Origin: Thioclava dalianensis
Lineage (GTDB): Bacteria > Pseudomonadota > Alphaproteobacteria > Rhodobacterales > Rhodobacteraceae
Assembly (NCBI RefSeq): GCF_000715505.1
Contig: NZ_JHEH01000014.1
Span: 1 to 64,000 of the forward strand
Reading direction: 5' to 3'
Length of the DNA stretch: 64,000 nucleotides
Shown here: positions 52,632 through 61,391 of the stretch, in pieces
How the letters are laid out: every line of letters begins with the position of its first letter
Numbering within the stretch: position 1 is the first letter of the stretch
The notes under the pieces: model-generated
Told to the model about the DNA's origin: nothing
What the model saw: the letters and a program-made list of their open reading frames with translations, nothing else
Databases searched by the model: none
Made by a program: the position numbers and the translations under genes

Positions 52632-54680
52632 ATGCGCGCGCGCAGCACACTCATAACCATCGCAGCCTTCGTCCTTGCCCTGATCCTGTCGGTGGTGATC
52701 GCGGGAGGGGCCGCCACTGTAATCGAGAAACGCTCGCGCAGCGAAGTCCGCGTGGCGATGGAGACGCAGGGCCATGACTGGGTTCAGGTGCAGACCGACG
52801 GGTTGCAGGTGATCCTCAACGGCACCGCGCCCACCGAGGCCGAGCGCTTCCGTGCCGTCTCGCTGGCCGACAAATATGTCGACAGCTCGCGCGTCGTCGA
52901 CAACACCGATGTGGAGCAGGCCAAGGATATCAGCCCGCCGCCCTTCTCGATGCAAATGCTGCGCAACGAAAACGGGATCTCGCTGATCGGGCTGGTTCCG
53001 GCTGCGGTCGACCGCGACGCGATTGTCGCCGAGCTGAAGAAATCGGTCTCTGACGAAAGCATCACGGATATGCTTGATACCGCCGATTACCCCACGCCAG
53101 CGGGCTGGGATGAAGCGATGAAATTCGGCCTGACGACGCTTGAGACGCTGCCGCGCTCCAAGGTCTCGGTCGTGCCGGGCAAGGTCTCGGTGCAGGCGAT
53201 CACCGACAGCCGCGCCGAGAAGGGCCGCGTGGAGACGTCTCTCACGCGCCGCCGGCCCTCCGATCTCAAGCTCGATTTCGACATCTCCGCACCGCGCCCC
53301 GTGATCACGCCCTTCACGCTTCGCTTCCTTGTGGGCACGGATGACGATGGCGAAGGACCGCATTTCGATGCCTGCTCTGCCGATACCGAGAAAGCCCGTA
53401 ACGAGATCCTCGCCGCCGCGCGCGCCGCAGGCGCCAAGGGCACTCTGAGCTGCACGATCGGGATGGGGGTGCCCTCCCCCGACTGGTCGAAAGCCGCCGT
53501 GATGGCGATCAAGGCGGTGGGTACTCTGGGGGCGGCGTCGGTCACCTTCTCGGATGCCGATATCGTACTGAACGCGAAATCGAGCGTGCCGCAGAAAACC
53601 TTCGACGACGTGGTGGGCGAACTGGAATCGAACCTGCCGCAGGTCTTCTCGCTCAAATCGACTTTGGAGCCCAAGGCAAATGCCAAGGCCGAAGAGGCCG
53701 TCTTTACCGCAACGCGCGACGGCAAGGGCTCGGTCGATCTTAAGGGGCGTGTGCTTGATGCCCGGCAGCGCGAAGCGGTCGAGAGCTATGCCCGCGCGCA
53801 GTTTGGCCATGATAAGGTGCATGGCGCCACCCGGATCGACAAGACGCTTCCGGCGGGCTGGACGGTGCGCACGCTGGCAGGCCTCGAGGCGCTAGCATTG
53901 CTGCATGACGGAACGCTGACGGTGACGCCCAAGGATATCACCGTGACGGGCAATACCGGGGATCCGCAGGCTTCTGACGCAATTTCGCGCATCCTAACCG
54001 GTAAAATCGGCGAGGACGTGAAAATGGATCTCGAGGTGAAATACGACAAGCGTCTGGATGCCTCGCTTGCCCTGCCCGATGGCAAGGAATGCGTGGCACG
54101 GCTCAATGGCTCACTCAAGACCGCCAAAGTCAATTTCGATCCCGGCTCCGCGCAGGTCTCCTCGGACAGCCTCAAGGCGCTCGACGCGCTGGCAGCTGCC
54201 ATGAAGAACTGCACCGATTTCCGCATGGAGGTGGACGGCTACACCGACAATCAGGGCCGCGCCGAAATGAACCTGCAGCTCTCGCAAGAGCGCGCGCAGG
54301 CCGTCATCTCGGGGCTTTTGTCGCGCGGCGTTCTGATCGGGAACCTCGTGGCCAAGGGCTATGGCGAGGCACAGCCGATCGCGACCAATTCCACGGAAGA
54401 CGGTCGCGAGCAAAACCGCAGGATCGAGTTCGTTCTGCTCGACGAAACCCCGGTCGGGGATGACAGCGACTCCAGCGCGGAGGGCACGCCCAACTGGACC
54501 GGCCCGATCACCGATGATGGCGCTGCGGCAAGCGATGATGGCGCGGCCACGGATAGCGATACCCAAGCGGCCCCCGATGCGGATAGCGCGCCGCAATCCG
54601 ACGCGATCCCGGTGGAAACGCCCAAGGACGGCACGCCACGTCCAGCCGACCGCCCGCAAGATCTTCAGACCAAAGGCTAA
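52632..54680 (+). CDS. BON/OmpA-type envelope protein with acidic tail
   Basis: A 682-residue protein. An N-terminal hydrophobic segment (residues 8-30) without an obvious cleavage site suggests anchoring in the inner membrane. BON-like repeats follow (for example VQVQTDGLQVILNGTAPTEAE at about 50-70 and a further one near 355-400). The C-terminal OmpA peptidoglycan-binding domain spans about 495-612 with NFDPGSAQVSSDSLKALDAL and GYGEAQPIATNSTEDGR. The final 65 residues are Asp/Ala/Pro-rich. BON plus OmpA is also the plan of mycobacterial OmpATb. GGGGAGG precedes ATG 52632. It is 11 bases upstream of the next gene. Confidence 0.82.
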   Translation: MRARSTLITIAAFVLALILSVVIAGGAATVIEKRSRSEVRVAMETQGHDWVQVQTDGLQVILNGTAPTEAERFRAVSLADKYVDSSRVVDNTDVEQAKDISPPPFSMQMLRNENGISLIGLVPAAVDRDAIVAELKKSVSDESITDMLDTADYPTPAGWDEAMKFGLTTLETLPRSKVSVVPGKVSVQAITDSRAEKGRVETSLTRRRPSDLKLDFDISAPRPVITPFTLRFLVGTDDDGEGPHFDACSADTEKARNEILAAARAAGAKGTLSCTIGMGVPSPDWSKAAVMAIKAVGTLGAASVTFSDADIVLNAKSSVPQKTFDDVVGELESNLPQVFSLKSTLEPKANAKAEEAVFTATRDGKGSVDLKGRVLDARQREAVESYARAQFGHDKVHGATRIDKTLPAGWTVRTLAGLEALALLHDGTLTVTPKDITVTGNTGDPQASDAISRILTGKIGEDVKMDLEVKYDKRLDASLALPDGKECVARLNGSLKTAKVNFDPGSAQVSSDSLKALDALAAAMKNCTDFRMEVDGYTDNQGRAEMNLQLSQERAQAVISGLLSRGVLIGNLVAKGYGEAQPIATNSTEDGREQNRRIEFVLLDETPVGDDSDSSAEGTPNWTGPITDDGAAASDDGAATDSDTQAAPDADSAPQSDAIPVETPKDGTPRPADRPQDLQTKG

Positions 54681-54691
54681 GAGGACAGGCC

Positions 54692-55018
54692 ATGAACAGA
54701 ACCGAATTCGTCATCGCCACCGCGATCATCCTCTTCGTCGCTTTCGCCCTTGGCTGGTTTGCCTCTTGGCTGATCCACCGCCTGACCCGCGTCAGCCGCG
54801 CCGATATGGGCGAGCTGGAGCAGATGGCGCAGGCGCTGCATGAGGCCGAGGAAAACCGCGATCAAACACTGAGCTATTTCGAGCAGCGCGAAGCCGAGCT
54901 GACCAACCAGCTCAGCCAGTCCGAGGCCGAGCTGCGCGCCGCGATGGAGGGGCTGCGTGATGCCCGCCACGAGGCCGAGGAACTGCGCGCCTATATCGAC
55001 CGGATGCAGCAAAGCTGA
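54692..55018 (+). CDS. Single-pass membrane protein with coiled coil
   Basis: A 108-residue protein with one N-terminal membrane helix (about residues 7-28) and a long, charged helical region (about 40-105) rich in Glu, Ala, Gln and Leu that should form a coiled coil. I do not recognise the family. GAGGACAGGCC precedes ATG 54692. It lies 11 bases after the OmpA-type gene and is probably co-transcribed with it, suggesting a joint envelope role. Confidence 0.7.
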   Translation: MNRTEFVIATAIILFVAFALGWFASWLIHRLTRVSRADMGELEQMAQALHEAEENRDQTLSYFEQREAELTNQLSQSEAELRAAMEGLRDARHEAEELRAYIDRMQQS

Positions 55019-55064
55019 GTTTCACGCCCGGTGAGCCGCCTCACCACCGCGATCCCGATGCCCA

Positions 55065-55088
55065 TTTTGCGCCAATCGCGGCGCAAAA
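55065..55088. repeat. Perfect 9-bp dyad upstream of mipZ
   Basis: TTTTGCGCC and GGCGCAAAA flank AATCGC. On the plus strand the T-rich arm is on the left, so it is not a normal terminator for the upstream gene, but on the minus strand the mirror is the same. It may be a protein-binding site or leader structure. Confidence 0.45.
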
Positions 55089-55105
55089 CGCCCCGCCTGT
55101 TGCCA

Positions 55106-55118
55106 AAACACAGTGTTT
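55106..55118. promoter_or_regulatory. Short palindrome upstream of mipZ
   Basis: AAACAC-A-GTGTTT, a 13-bp odd palindrome about 107-119 bases before the mipZ start. Candidate regulator site; no factor can be named. It does not match the CtrA consensus TTAA-N7-TTAA. Confidence 0.25.
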
Positions 55119-55224
55119 CCTCCTGTCGTGGCATGCGGCCCTTTACATAGTCTTCCACCGTGTCTTGTGACAATCTATAGTGTCTGCCAAGGGACGAAAC
55201 ACAAGACAGGGCGGGGATTGGAAC

Positions 55225-56034
55225 GTGGCGCATATCATCGTGATGGGCAATGAAAAGGGTGGCTCGGGGAAATCCACCACTTCGATGCACGTGGCCACCG
55301 CGCTGGCTCGGATGGGCTGGCGCGTCGGTGCGCTCGATCTCGACCTGCGCCAGCGCAGTTTCGGGCGCTATATCGAGAACCGGCTGGCCTTTTGCGCCCG
55401 CGAGTCCCTCGATCTGCCGACCCCCGATTACCGCGAGCTGCCCGAGGTCGACACGGCCAGCCTCGATCCCGGCGAGAACCCCTTCGATCACCGCCTGTCC
55501 ACCGCGGTCGCCGAGATGGAGCAAAGCTGCGATTTCATCCTGATCGACTGCCCCGGCTCGCATACCCGGCTGAGCCAGGTCGCCCATTCGCTGGCCGATA
55601 CGCTGGTCACGCCGCTCAATGACAGCTTCATCGATTTCGACCTGCTCGCGCGGATTGATCCGGTGACCTCGAAGGTGATCGGCCCCTCGATCTATTCCGA
55701 GATGGTCTGGTCGGCGCGTCAGTTGCGCGCCAAGGCCGGGCTCAAGCCGATTGACTGGATCGTGCTGCGCAATCGCGTGGGCGCCCAGCAGATGCACAAC
55801 AAGCGCAAGGTCGGCGCGGCGCTCGAACAGCTCTCCAAGCGGATCGGTTTCCGCGTCGCTCCGGGCTTTGCCGAGCGGGTGATCTTCCGCGAATTGTTCC
55901 CGCGCGGGCTGACGCTGCTCGACCTCAAGGATCTGGGGATCGAGAACCTCAATATCTCCAATGTCGCCGCACGGCAGGAATTGCGCGATCTTCTGAAGGA
56001 ACTCGATCTGCCGGGCGTCTCCGTCGACTTCTAA
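55225..56034 (+). CDS. mipZ: Division-plane positioning ATPase MipZ
   Basis: A 269-residue ParA/MinD-type ATPase; Caulobacter MipZ (271 residues) forms polar gradients that keep FtsZ at midcell. The deviant Walker A is NEKGGSGKSTTS (residues 8-19), with DLDLRQRSFGRYIENR (about 40) and Walker B ILIDCPGS (about 110). I chose GTG 55225 because the protein then begins AHIIVMGNEKGG, matching family length; a GTG at 55180 adds 15 polar residues. The parAB partners are not in the window. Confidence 0.93.
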   Translation: MAHIIVMGNEKGGSGKSTTSMHVATALARMGWRVGALDLDLRQRSFGRYIENRLAFCARESLDLPTPDYRELPEVDTASLDPGENPFDHRLSTAVAEMEQSCDFILIDCPGSHTRLSQVAHSLADTLVTPLNDSFIDFDLLARIDPVTSKVIGPSIYSEMVWSARQLRAKAGLKPIDWIVLRNRVGAQQMHNKRKVGAALEQLSKRIGFRVAPGFAERVIFRELFPRGLTLLDLKDLGIENLNISNVAARQELRDLLKELDLPGVSVDF

Positions 56035-56145
56035 GGCGCGCCCGCCGCGTCTTCCCGACGCGACCGCATGCCGCCCGCGCTGGCCAATTGCACAGGTGTC
56101 AGCCAAGCGCTAAGAACGACGGGAGCAAGAGGGGGAGGAAAACCC

Positions 56146-57309
56146 ATGCCCGTGATCACCTGCATCGACGATCTCAAGCGGCTGCACAAACGCCGCACCC
56201 CCAAGATGTTCTACGATTACGCCGAGAGCGGTTCGTATACCGAGCAGACCTTTCGCGAGAACACGACCGATTTCGCACAGATCCGGCTGAACCAGAAAGT
56301 CGCTGTGGATTTGACGGGCCGCTCGACCGCAGGGCCGATGCTGGGCGAGAACCGCGCGATGCCGGTGGCACTCGCGCCGGTTGGGCTCACCGGGATGCAG
56401 CGTGCCGATGGCGAGATCAAGGCTGCGAAAGCCGCCGAGAAATTCGGCGTGCCCTACACCCTGTCCACGATGTCGGTCTGCTCCATCGAAGATGTGGCCG
56501 AACACACAAGCGCGCCGTTCTGGTTCCAGATCTACACGCTGACCGATGACGATTATAACCGGCGGGTGCTGGAGCGCGCGCGGGCGGCAGGCTGCTCGGC
56601 GCTGGTGATCACCGTCGATCTGCAACTGCTGGGGCAACGCCACAAGGACCTCAAGAACGGGCTGACGACGCCGCCCAAGCTAACCCCGGCAGTCCTAGCC
56701 GATCTCGCGACGAAATGGCGCTGGGGCCTTGAGATGCTGCAAACCAAGCGGCGGTTCTTTGGCAATATCGTCGGCCATGTCGAGATGGAGGGCGATACTT
56801 CCTCGCTGGCGGCTTGGACAGCGGCGAAATTCGATCAAAGGCTCGATTGGGACCGGATCAAGCACTTGATGGATATGTGGGGCGGCAAGGTGATCTTGAA
56901 GGGTATCCTCAACCCCGAAGACGCCGAGCTGGCCGCCGCGACGGGCGCTGATGCGATCGTGGTCTCGAACCATGGCGGGCGCCAGTTGGACGGGGCTTTG
57001 TCCTCGCTGCGCGTGCTGCCCTCCATCGTGCAGGCTGTCGGCAACAAGACCGAGGTCTGGATGGATAGCGGCATCCGCTCGGGGCAGGATGTGCTCAAGG
57101 CGCTGGCGCTGGGGGCGAAAGGCGTGATGATCGGACGGGCTTATATCCACGGGCTGGGCGCGATGGGCGAGCCGGGCGTGACCCGCGCGCTCGAGGTGAT
57201 CCAGAAAGAGCTCGACACGACGATGGCGCTGTGTGGCGAGACAACCCCCGCAGCGCTCGGCCGTCACAACCTTCTGGTGCCCAAGGACTTCTTCGACAGC
57301 TATTCCTGA
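56146..57309 (+). CDS. lldD: L-lactate dehydrogenase (FMN, alpha-hydroxyacid oxidase family)
   Basis: A 387-residue flavoenzyme that oxidises L-lactate to pyruvate and passes electrons to quinone. Start MPVITCIDDLKRLHKRR. The active-site signature SNHGGRQLDG (about residues 277-286) contains the catalytic His and Arg, and FMN-binding segments PVGLTGMQ and ITVDLQLLGQRHKDLKNG are present. GGGGGAGG precedes ATG 56146. Its last 10 bases overlap the convergent MFS gene. Confidence 0.92.
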   Translation: MPVITCIDDLKRLHKRRTPKMFYDYAESGSYTEQTFRENTTDFAQIRLNQKVAVDLTGRSTAGPMLGENRAMPVALAPVGLTGMQRADGEIKAAKAAEKFGVPYTLSTMSVCSIEDVAEHTSAPFWFQIYTLTDDDYNRRVLERARAAGCSALVITVDLQLLGQRHKDLKNGLTTPPKLTPAVLADLATKWRWGLEMLQTKRRFFGNIVGHVEMEGDTSSLAAWTAAKFDQRLDWDRIKHLMDMWGGKVILKGILNPEDAELAAATGADAIVVSNHGGRQLDGALSSLRVLPSIVQAVGNKTEVWMDSGIRSGQDVLKALALGAKGVMIGRAYIHGLGAMGEPGVTRALEVIQKELDTTMALCGETTPAALGRHNLLVPKDFFDSYS

Positions 57310-58448
57310 GGCGCTTTCAGCAAGCGGAGCAATCCCGGCACGATGGCCGCCATGATCACGGCCACGACCCCAAAGGCCCAGCGAAGCCCCACGCCTTCGG
57401 CAATCGCGCCCATCGCGACCGGCCCGATGAAAAAGCCGGTGAACCCGATCAGCCAGGCCCGCGACAGGGCCAGCGGTCGGGCGCGGGGCTTTACTCTGCG
57501 CCCCAAGAGCGAATTGGTCGAGGGCACGACCACCGCCGCCCCGATCCCGATCAGCGCGATGCCCAAAATCGCCAGCAGCTTGATCGGAGCGAGCGCCGTC
57601 AAAAGCGCGCCAAACGCGCCGATACAGGCCGACAGCACGATCAGACGCCGCTCGCCCAGACGTGCCGCCACGATCTGACCAAAGAGCCGCCCCATCCCCA
57701 TCGTCAGCCCCAGCATCATCGGGCCGAACGCCCCCTCGCCCGCCGCGGCGTGGAAATTGCGCTCGATATGCAAAGCCGACCAGCTTTCGGTGGAGTTCTC
57801 GGCCACGAAGGCGAAAAACAACATCGCGCCCGCCGGGATGACCACCAGCCACGGCGTCTTGGCGCGCGCAGCCCCCGGCTCGGAGCCTTCGCGCGGCTGA
57901 GCCGGCGGTTCATAGGTCGCGAGCGCCGCGCAGATCACGAGCGCGCCGACCAGCGCCATGATCCAGCCCGGCTCAGCACCTGCGCGCCGCGCAACGCCGC
58001 TCAGGCCCGCACTCGCCGCGAAGCAAAAGGAAAACAGCGCATGGTTCCAGTTCATCAAGGAGAGCCCGATCTGCGCCTCGCGATGCGAAATCTCGACATT
58101 GCTCGCAATATCAAGCCCCGACATCGACCAGCCCAGCCACAGCAGCACCAAACCCAATGCCAGCGGCGAACCAATCGCCCAAGCCACCATCCCGACAAGC
58201 CCCAGTTGGAGCGTGAGAACCGGCAGCGCCACGCGCCCCAGCCCGGATTGCACCCGCGGCCCCGCAGCCATCCCGCTCATTCCGCCCACGGCCGAGAGCA
58301 GCAGCAAGAGCCCCAAAACCCCGTCCGAGACACCGGCGCGCGCCTGCCAGTCGGGCATCAAAGCGGCAAACCCGCCCCAGAAGAACCCAAGCGCGCCGAG
58401 CCCCACCCCGGTTGCACGGCTCGTCGCTATCACTGTCTTGAGCCCCAT
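57300..58448 (-). CDS. Major facilitator superfamily transporter
   Basis: A 382-residue protein with about twelve membrane helices and a central hydrophilic loop near residues 185-200 (PPAQPREGSEPGAARAK). The loop between helices 2 and 3 is GPRVQSGLGRV rather than a canonical MFS motif A. Substrate unknown; the arrangement resembles small sugar or drug-type exporters. It is convergent with lldD and divergent from rplY. Confidence 0.8.
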   Translation of the reverse strand: MGLKTVIATSRATGVGLGALGFFWGGFAALMPDWQARAGVSDGVLGLLLLLSAVGGMSGMAAGPRVQSGLGRVALPVLTLQLGLVGMVAWAIGSPLALGLVLLWLGWSMSGLDIASNVEISHREAQIGLSLMNWNHALFSFCFAASAGLSGVARRAGAEPGWIMALVGALVICAALATYEPPAQPREGSEPGAARAKTPWLVVIPAGAMLFFAFVAENSTESWSALHIERNFHAAAGEGAFGPMMLGLTMGMGRLFGQIVAARLGERRLIVLSACIGAFGALLTALAPIKLLAILGIALIGIGAAVVVPSTNSLLGRRVKPRARPLALSRAWLIGFTGFFIGPVAMGAIAEGVGLRWAFGVVAVIMAAIVPGLLRLLKAPQE

Positions 58449-58635
58449 TGCGCGCCCCCATATTTCCGATACCCGCTAGCGCTATCATCGCGCCCCGGCC
58501 ACGCCAAGTGGTCCTTGAGGCGCCGCATAGGTACGAATCCCCTTGCTTTCAGCCCCGATGCCAAGTATCCGCGCGGACTTGTGGGCCCGACACCCTTGGA
58601 GGCAGCCCACCATTTTGACAAATTGGAGACCAGCA

Positions 58636-59271
58636 ATGGCAAAAGAGATCGAAACTCTCGACGCCGTGGCGCGCTCGGGGACAGGCAAGGGGGCCGCCCG
58701 CAAAGCTCGCCGCGAGGGCCTCGTACCCGGCGTCGTCTACGGTGACGGCCGCGACCCGATCGCGATCAACCTCGACTACAACAAGCTTCTGACGCGCCTG
58801 CGCAAGGGCCGCTTCATGTCGACCCTCTTCAACCTGAAGATGGCTGGCGAAGAAGATGTCCGCGTGATCTGCCGCGGCGTGCAGAAAGACGTGGTCAAGG
58901 ATCTGCCGACCCACGTTGATTTCATGCGTACGCACCGCAACTCGCGGATCTCGCTTTTCGTGCATGTTGAGTTCATCAACCACGAGAAGGCCCCCGGTCT
59001 CAAGCGTGGCGGCACCCTCGTGGCCGTGCGTCCGGAAGTCGAACTGAACGTGCTGGCAGGCGATATTCCTGATCAGATCGTTGTCGACCTCGAAGGCAAA
59101 GACATCGGCGACACCATCCACATCTCGGACGTGACGCTGCCCAAAGGCGCCAAGCCCACGATCGACCGTGACTTTGTCATCGCCAATGTCGCACAGCCCA
59201 AAGGCTTCGGCGGCGGCTCCTCTGACGACGATGCGGATGCCGAAGGCGAAGAGGCCAACGCCGAGGAGTAA
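58636..59271 (+). CDS. rplY: 50S ribosomal protein L25/Ctc
   Basis: A 211-residue long-form L25 (CTC type). The N-terminal 5S rRNA-binding domain (residues 3-92) includes [20 protein letters not shown], and the TL5-type C-terminal domain (about 98-190) includes [17 protein letters not shown] highly acidic tail ([15 protein letters not shown]) ends the protein. ATG 58636 begins [10 protein letters not shown]. It is closed by a clear terminator. In many bacteria pth follows directly; here a 700-base gap intervenes. Confidence 0.95.
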   Translation: MAKEIETLDAVARSGTGKGAARKARREGLVPGVVYGDGRDPIAINLDYNKLLTRLRKGRFMSTLFNLKMAGEEDVRVICRGVQKDVVKDLPTHVDFMRTHRNSRISLFVHVEFINHEKAPGLKRGGTLVAVRPEVELNVLAGDIPDQIVVDLEGKDIGDTIHISDVTLPKGAKPTIDRDFVIANVAQPKGFGGGSSDDDADAEGEEANAEE

Positions 59272-59302
59272 TCCTCGCAAGCCTCACGATACGCTTCAAA
59301 TT

Positions 59303-59333
59303 AAGGCGGCACCCTCTGGGTTGCCGCCTTTTC
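59303..59333 (+). terminator. Intrinsic terminator of rplY
   Basis: AAGGCGGCA-CCC pairs with GGG-TTGCCGCCTT around TCT, followed by TT and a T-rich stretch, 32 bases after the rplY stop. It separates rplY from pth transcription. Confidence 0.88.
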
Positions 59334-59434
59334 TCATGGCTCCGCCGCCCCTCAATACCACTCTCAAAACACCTATCCGCATGATCGAAATGCAACTTTT
59401 TGGCGACCCTCACGTGAATGTGAGAATATTTCCG

Positions 59435-59456
59435 TCGCAATTCGCAATGATTGCGA
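59435..59456. promoter_or_regulatory. TCGCAAT repeat cluster upstream of small ORF
   Basis: TCGCAAT occurs twice in tandem (59435-59441 and 59442-59448), followed after one base by its inverse ATTGCGA (59450-59456). The second and third form a 7-1-7 palindrome. It lies in an AT-rich stretch 46 bases before ATG 59502 and looks like an operator for an unknown regulator. Confidence 0.45.
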
Positions 59457-59501
59457 TAGGGTGATTGCAACCTATAGATGAGTCTCGCGAAAGAGAGCGC
59501 C

Positions 59502-59864
59502 ATGAAAAAAGTAACGACTTCAGATGTGCTGGCATATATCCACCAGCAGAAATCTGCGCTTTTTCAGGCGGCTGCAGCCTGCGTCCCAACAAGCTTTCGC
59601 CCTGGAACGCGCATGCAAAAGCGCGCTGAGCGCAACAGCGAACTGCTCAGGACTCGAGAAGCTCGCAAAACGCAACGTTCGCAGCCTGCACCGAACTGGT
59701 CCAAGCAGCAACCGATAGTTGATCGCCTGCTCGCAGAAACAGAGGTCCGCATTCATCAGCAAGATGCCTGCCGGACTCATGAAACAACGCTGCAACTGCG
59801 CGCGGCCCTCGCGGCACGTCGCGCCGAGACCCGGGCCTTCAAAGACGAGATGCTCCTGCCCTGA
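59502..59864 (+). CDS. Possible small basic protein between rplY and pth
   Basis: A 120-residue open frame starting MKKVTTSDVLAYIHQQK, rich in Arg, Gln, Ala and Thr, with no membrane segment or known motif. In favour: an AAAGAGAG Shine-Dalgarno-like stretch before the ATG, an upstream repeat cluster that looks regulatory, and no overlap with other genes. Against: third-codon positions are less GC-rich than those of neighbouring genes, and another frame is open for 64 codons over part of it. It may be acquired or spurious. Confidence 0.4.
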   Translation: MKKVTTSDVLAYIHQQKSALFQAAAACVPTSFRPGTRMQKRAERNSELLRTREARKTQRSQPAPNWSKQQPIVDRLLAETEVRIHQQDACRTHETTLQLRAALAARRAETRAFKDEMLLP

Positions 59865-59970
59865 TCGCCTGCGCCCCCTTTCCTCCCCGGTCCGCTTGAA
59901 ATACCCCTAAAGCGGAAGGGCGCGCGATCAGGGCGACGCCCCGGGTCGAAGCGGACGGAGGCATGTCGCG

Positions 59971-60678
59971 ATGCTACTTTGGGTTGGTCTGGGAAATCCC
60001 GGCGCGAAATACGCCCGGAACCGCCATAATATCGGCTTCATGGCGCTGGACCGGATTGCACAAGATCATCATTTCGGACCGTGGCGCGCGAAATTCCAAG
60101 GTCAGGTCAGCGAAGGCCGCCTCGGCTCGGAGCGCATCGTCCTTCTCAAACCCGAAACCTTCATGAACCTTTCGGGCCAATCCGTGCGGGCAGCCGCCGA
60201 TTTCTACAAAACCGACACCAGCGAGATCACCGTCTTTCACGATGAGCTCGACCTTGCCCCCGGAAAATGCCGCGTGAAGCAAGGTGGCGGCCATGCGGGC
60301 CATAACGGGCTGCGCTCCATCCATCAGCATTTCGGCCCTGAATATGCGCGGGTGCGCCTTGGTATTGGTCATCCAGGCCATAAAGACCGGGTGGCAGGCT
60401 ATGTGCTCAGCGATTTTGCCAAATCCGAGCAGGACATGCTCGATGATCTTTTGCGCGGAATCTCGGATGGGGCGGTCGAGCTGGCTGCGGGCAATGGGCC
60501 GAAATTCCTCAATGCCGTGGCCCTGCGCGTCAGCCCCCCGCGCCCCTCAACCGGAACACAAGGCAAGCCCACACCCGCCAGCGATGCCCCCGGCGCAGCT
60601 CCGGCCCCGGTACAAAAAAGGGCTGCTGAGTCCCCCCGCAGCCCCTTTGAAAAACTTAAAGATCACTTTCGGAAATAG
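59971..60678 (+). CDS. pth: Peptidyl-tRNA hydrolase
   Basis: A 235-residue enzyme that releases tRNA from prematurely dropped peptidyl-tRNA. The catalytic region is [19 protein letters not shown] (residues 6-24, with the essential His), then [10 protein letters not shown] (about 60), [10 protein letters not shown] (about 90) and [12 protein letters not shown] (about 105-116). The last 45 residues form a Pro/Ala-rich tail ending in a basic patch, longer than E. coli Pth (194 residues). GGAGG lies 11 bases before ATG 59971. A minus-strand terminator is embedded in the tail-coding DNA. Confidence 0.95.
   Translation: MLLWVGLGNPGAKYARNRHNIGFMALDRIAQDHHFGPWRAKFQGQVSEGRLGSERIVLLKPETFMNLSGQSVRAAADFYKTDTSEITVFHDELDLAPGKCRVKQGGGHAGHNGLRSIHQHFGPEYARVRLGIGHPGHKDRVAGYVLSDFAKSEQDMLDDLLRGISDGAVELAAGNGPKFLNAVALRVSPPRPSTGTQGKPTPASDAPGAAPAPVQKRAAESPRSPFEKLKDHFRK
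60614..60644 (-). terminator. Minus-strand intrinsic terminator embedded in pth
   Basis: On the minus strand GGGCTGC and GCAGCCC form a perfect 7-bp stem with an 11-base loop, followed at once by TTTTTT. It lies inside the 3' coding part of pth, 120 bases beyond the stop codon of the convergent glyoxalase-family gene, and is the natural end of that transcript. Confidence 0.7.
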
Positions 60679-60690
60679 CCGTCTGCGGCC

Positions 60691-60753
60691 CCTTCCTCTT
60701 GATCCAAATATCCCCGCGGTGAGGCGCGAAGCGCCGAGGGGCAGAGCCCCTCC
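60691..60753 (+). repeat. Dispersed structured repeat, copy C
   Basis: CTTGATCCAAATATCCC is followed by the hairpin GGCGC-GAA-GCGCC and the hairpin GGGGC-AGA-GCCCC. It shares the order and the AT-rich box with copies A and B near 48.7 kb and again sits between convergent genes. Confidence 0.7.
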
Positions 60754-60763
60754 TCCGGGCCGC

Positions 60764-61198
60764 TTACCAGCTCCCGGAATTCTCCATGCTCGACCACGGC
60801 TCCTGGATCGGCAGGGGCTCTCCCATCTGCAGCAGCTCGACCGACACATTGTCGGGGGAACGCACGAAGGCCATATGGCCATCGCGCGGCGGCCGATTGA
60901 TCGTCACGCCGTTATCCATCAGCGACTGGCACAGCTCGTAGATATTCTCGACCCGGTAGGCGAGATGGCCGAAATGGCGGCTGTCAGAGGGCAGACCGCT
61001 ATCGCCGTCCCAGTTCCAGGTCAGCTCGACATCTGCGCGCCCATCCTCTTGGCCGGGCGGGCACAGGAAGACCAGCGTGAAGCGGCCTTTGTCATTCTCG
61101 ATGCGCCGCCGCTCCTTGAGCCCCAGCATCTCGTAAAACGCGATCGATTTCTCAAGATCGAGAACACGCACCATCGTGTGCAGGTATTCGATTTTCAT
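60764..61198 (-). CDS. Glyoxalase/VOC-superfamily protein (lactoylglutathione lyase-like)
   Basis: A 144-residue protein starting MKIEYLHTMVRVLDLEKSIAF, typical of glyoxalase I. Probable metal ligands: His 7 in LHTMVRV, Glu in VELTWN (about 58), His in FGHLAYRV (about 76) and Glu in VELLQMG (about 120). Glyoxalase I makes S-lactoylglutathione from the methylglyoxal-glutathione adduct, which fits a cell with gshA in the same region. The extra GEPLPIQEPWSSMENSGSW tail is longer than in E. coli GloA. It is divergent from thyX. Confidence 0.82.
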   Translation of the reverse strand: MKIEYLHTMVRVLDLEKSIAFYEMLGLKERRRIENDKGRFTLVFLCPPGQEDGRADVELTWNWDGDSGLPSDSRHFGHLAYRVENIYELCQSLMDNGVTINRPPRDGHMAFVRSPDNVSVELLQMGEPLPIQEPWSSMENSGSW

Positions 61199-61391
61199 CA
61201 GGGTCCTCCGGTCAGATTTGAGCCCTGACGATAGCCCTATGAGGCGGCGCGACAAGGCGCAAAGAGCCGATTGAGACACGTGCCCTGAGAGAGACAAACC
61301 GCGCCCCAAGACGGGCACCACATCATCTGGCGGTTCACCCGCCACGTCTTCGAAGATATAGTCAGTGCGATTCGACATGGAGGACTGACAG

